In this document: positions 13,131-14,984 of the stretch, in pieces | Layout: each line of letters opens with the position of its first letter | Numbering within the stretch: the first letter of the stretch is position 1 | DNA from: CAVTWS01 sp964390555 | GTDB lineage: Bacteria > Actinomycetota > Acidimicrobiia > Acidimicrobiales > SHLQ01 | DNA length: 14,984 nt | Reading direction: 5' to 3' | Assembly: GCA_964390555.1 (NCBI GenBank) | Contig: CAYMJU010000165.1 | Location: 1-14,984, forward strand | The notes under the pieces: model-generated | What the model was told of the DNA's origin: nothing | Databases searched by the model: none | What the model saw: only the letters and a program-made list of their open reading frames with translations | Position numbers and translations under genes: made by a program

Positions 13131-14275
13131 AGGCGACGTTCGTCCTCGAGGCGTGCGACGGCGATGCGCGGGCGGGCACGGTCACCACGGCACGGGGCAC
13201 GTTCGAGACGCCGTGCTTCATGCCCGTCGGCACCCGGGGGGCCGTGAAACACCTGGCGGCCCCCGACCTGGCCGAGCTCGGGTTCCCGGTGGTGCTCGGC
13301 AACACCTATCACCTGATGCTGCGGCCCGGCGCCGACGTGGTCGCCGAGCTCGGTGGGCTCCACCGCTTCACCGGATGGGACGGGCACATCCTCACCGACA
13401 GCGGCGGCTACCAGATCTTCTCGCTCAAGCCCAAGGTCGACGACAGCGGCGCCCAGTTCGTATCGACCTACGATGGCAGCCGTCACCACATGTCCCCCGA
13501 AGGAGCCGTCGAGGTGCAGGGCCGGCTCGGCAGCGACATCCAGATGGTGCTCGACGTGTGTGCGCCGCTTCCGTCGCCGCTCTCGGAGCTGCGCGAGGCC
13601 GTCGACCGCACGGCGTTGTGGGCTCGGCGGGGGCGAGCAGCGTTCCGGGCCGACGAGGCACTCGTCGCGACCGCAAGCCAGTTCGGGATCGTGCAGGGTG
13701 GCAACGATGCCGTGCTGCGCGCCGAGAGCGCCGAGCGGACGATCGAGGTCGGTTTCGACGGCTACGCGCTCGGCGGCCTCTCCGTCGGAGAGTCCACCGT
13801 GGAGATGTTGGCCACGGTCGAGGTGACGGCTCCGCGACTTCCCGTCGATCAACCGCGCTACCTCATGGGTCTCGGCGACCCGATCGGAATCATCGAGTCG
13901 GTGGCGCGCGGGGTGGACATGTTCGACTGTGTGTTGCCGACCCGGCTGGCCCGCCACGGAACGGTCCTGACGTCGCGCGGCCGGCTGAACATCAAGCGGG
14001 CCGAGTTCGCCCGCGACGACCGACCGCTCGACCCCGACCGCCCCGGGGGGCCGTGCGACGCTTACCCGAGGGGCTATCTGCGCCACCTGGTCCACGTGGG
14101 CGAACCGACCGGGGCACGATTGCTGACGTTGCACAACCTCTGGTGGATGGCCCGTTTCGTCGACGACATGCGCGCGGCGATCCGTACCGGGCGTCTCGGC
14201 GCGATGAGGCGTGAGGTCGCCGAGGCCTGGGGCGGTCGATCGCTGGTCCCAGGAACCGGTCGGGAGGGGCGCTAG
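13127..14275 (+). CDS. tgt: tRNA-guanine transglycosylase Tgt with incomplete zinc site
   Basis: 382 residues from a GTG at 13127 overlapping the queA stop; the frame extends far upstream only as a shadow of queA. Tgt swaps guanine-34 for preQ1 in GUN-anticodon tRNAs. The TIM-barrel core is intact: FETPCFMPVGTRGAVK, GNTYHLMLRPG, D91 in LTDSGGYQIFSL, FGIVQGG (186-192), GYALGGLSVGE, and D267 in MFDCVLPTR. The zinc site is not. Bacterial Tgt has C-x-C-x2-C then H. Here the aligned stretch DPDRPGGPCDAYPRGYLRHL has the same length but R305 and G307 in place of the first two cysteines; only C310 and H336 (LHN) remain. Fold and catalytic aspartates suggest an active enzyme; zinc binding may be lost or altered. 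Confidence 0.93.
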   Translation: MKATFVLEACDGDARAGTVTTARGTFETPCFMPVGTRGAVKHLAAPDLAELGFPVVLGNTYHLMLRPGADVVAELGGLHRFTGWDGHILTDSGGYQIFSLKPKVDDSGAQFVSTYDGSRHHMSPEGAVEVQGRLGSDIQMVLDVCAPLPSPLSELREAVDRTALWARRGRAAFRADEALVATASQFGIVQGGNDAVLRAESAERTIEVGFDGYALGGLSVGESTVEMLATVEVTAPRLPVDQPRYLMGLGDPIGIIESVARGVDMFDCVLPTRLARHGTVLTSRGRLNIKRAEFARDDRPLDPDRPGGPCDAYPRGYLRHLVHVGEPTGARLLTLHNLWWMARFVDDMRAAIRTGRLGAMRREVAEAWGGRSLVPGTGREGR

Positions 14276-14278
14276 AGT
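14273..14278 (+). promoter_or_regulatory. Candidate -10 box for yajC-secD
   Basis: TAGAGT fits TANNNT and overlaps the tgt stop codon. It would give a leader of about 65 nt. A 12-bp palindrome CGCCCGCGGGCG (14299-14310) lies within that leader, and GAGG/AGGT at about 14336-14344 could bind ribosomes before the yajC ATG. Confidence 0.3.
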
Positions 14279-14350
14279 CAACCGGCTCTTGGGACCCCCG
14301 CCCGCGGGCGATCGGTGCCCACACGACATGCGAACGAGGTAGGTGCGGCC

Positions 14351-14704
14351 ATGGAACTGCTCATCATTCCGATCTTTGTGGCGGTGTTCTGGTTCGTCGC
14401 CATCCGGCCCCAGCAGCGCCAACAGCGCTCCCACGCCTCCTTTCTCCGAGCCCTCGGCCCGGGCGACGAAGTAGTCACGGCGTCGGGCCTGTATGGCACG
14501 GTCGCCGAGATCGACGGCGACATCGTCTGGCTCGAGGTCGCCCAGGATCTCGAACTGAAGATCGATCGCACGGCGATCGCGCGGTCGGCGCGCCCGGGGC
14601 CGATCGACGAAGACACCGCTGACGCTGACGCTGACGCTGACGCAGAGCCCGAGGCCGCGGCCGAGGCGCCTCCTGCTGGCAAGCCTCGCGGCAAGAGGAA
14701 GTGA
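14351..14704 (+). CDS. yajC: Preprotein translocase accessory subunit YajC
   Basis: 117 residues from the ATG at 14351. The in-frame start at 14315 would add 12 residues with no family features. YajC is a small inner-membrane protein that associates with SecDF. One membrane segment is at about 2-17 (ELLIIPIFVAVFWFVAI), followed directly by the hallmark RPQQRQQR and then the LGPGDEVVTASGLYGTVAEI domain. The C-terminal tail is acidic Ala/Asp-rich then basic (GKPRGKRK); part of it is encoded by four perfect GCTGAC repeats at 14618-14641. The stop is 1 bp before the secD GTG. Confidence 0.93.
   Translation: MELLIIPIFVAVFWFVAIRPQQRQQRSHASFLRALGPGDEVVTASGLYGTVAEIDGDIVWLEVAQDLELKIDRTAIARSARPGPIDEDTADADADADAEPEAAAEAPPAGKPRGKRK
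14618..14641 (+). repeat. Four tandem GCTGAC hexamers in yajC
   Basis: The hexamer encodes Ala-Asp four times in the disordered YajC tail. Copy-number change would keep the frame, so length variation between strains is plausible and probably neutral. Confidence 0.8.
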
Positions 14705-14705
14705 C

Positions 14706-14984
14706 GTGCGCCGTCCCGTCGTCTCGGCCGTCGGTACGGTCCTGCTCGTCGGCATCTTGCTGATCTGGACGTTCGTCGCCGGCAACGAGCCCCTGCTCGG
14801 CCTCGATCTGCAGGGTGGCGCATCGGTCGTCTTCGAGCCGACCACCGACGTGAGTGGGGGTCGCCTCGAACAGGCCATCGAGATCATGGACGACCGGGTG
14901 AACTCGTTCGGCGCCCGAGAGCCCGAGATCTACGAGCAGGGCGGCAACATCGTCGTCGATCTTCCCGGCATCGACGACCAGGAT
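14706..14984 (+). CDS. secD: Protein translocase subunit SecD, N-terminal part (runs off the window)
   Basis: GTG start at 14706, just after the yajC TGA (14702-14704), with AGAGGA at 14694-14699 as ribosome-binding site. The 93 residues in view start VRRPVVSAVGTVLLVGILLI, the first membrane helix (about 5-24), then reach LLGLDLQGGASVVFEP; L-G-L-D-L-Q/R-G-G is the SecD signature. The next part, IEIMDDRVNSFGAREPEI, matches the start of the periplasmic P1 domain. SecD with SecF uses the proton gradient to help exported proteins leave the Sec channel. The frame is still open at the last base, and secF is expected downstream. Confidence 0.94.
   Translation, partial: MRRPVVSAVGTVLLVGILLIWTFVAGNEPLLGLDLQGGASVVFEPTTDVSGGRLEQAIEIMDDRVNSFGAREPEIYEQGGNIVVDLPGIDDQD

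Noticed and set aside
13079..14887. Minus-strand open frame of 602 codons opposite tgt, yajC and secD
   Set aside because: It is antisense to three confidently identified genes and has low-complexity composition; a shadow of high-GC codon bias.

Overview
The window is a stretch of a high-GC actinobacterial chromosome. The best guess is an Acidimicrobiia-type lineage, inferred from base composition, gene content and start-site style rather than from any database search. The backbone is patA-pimA ... pdxS-pdxT-yebC ... ruvC-ruvA-ruvB ... queA-tgt-yajC-secD. The patA-pimA, pdxST-yebC, ruvCAB and yajC-secD parts follow the order known from the Rv2612c-Rv2587c region of Mycobacterium tuberculosis (known from memory, not searched). 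Genes are tightly packed: the gaps are short, several stop and start codons overlap, and no gap exceeds 190 bp.

Layout. (1) 1-1215: the end of a PatA-like acyltransferase, then pimA; both act in phosphatidylinositol mannoside synthesis. (2) 1245-3724: lemA, a membrane protein that looks like an HtpX/M48 protease with its zinc site erased, and a DUF3048 (YerB-like) lipoprotein; this is a small cell-envelope group. (3) 3730-6004: pdxS and pdxT (PLP synthase) and yebC (TACO1 family). (4) 6019-8021, minus strand: an ABC-2 permease and its ATPase, placed between yebC and ruvC. (5) 8119-10332: ruvC, ruvA and ruvB, each overlapping the next. (6) 10423-11935: a PA-domain M28 aminopeptidase whose signal peptide lies in a different frame from the enzyme. 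(7) 11945-12090: an intergenic element with three consecutive hairpins, one with a perfect 20-bp stem. (8) 12126-14275: queA and tgt, consecutive in function for queuosine in tRNA. (9) 14351-14984: yajC and the start of secD, which runs off the window.

No phage, transposase, CRISPR array, tRNA or rRNA was seen. Most of the window is housekeeping. The unusual points are: the inactivated M48 homologue beside lemA, loss of two of the four zinc ligands in Tgt, the frameshift in the M28 peptidase, the structured intergenic element, and a repeated arrangement of a TANNNT box 7-9 nt before the start codon (pdxS, ruvC, queA) that suggests leaderless transcripts. I do not see convincing evidence of an entirely new multi-gene system. 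The closest candidate is the lemA / pseudo-M48 / DUF3048 trio.
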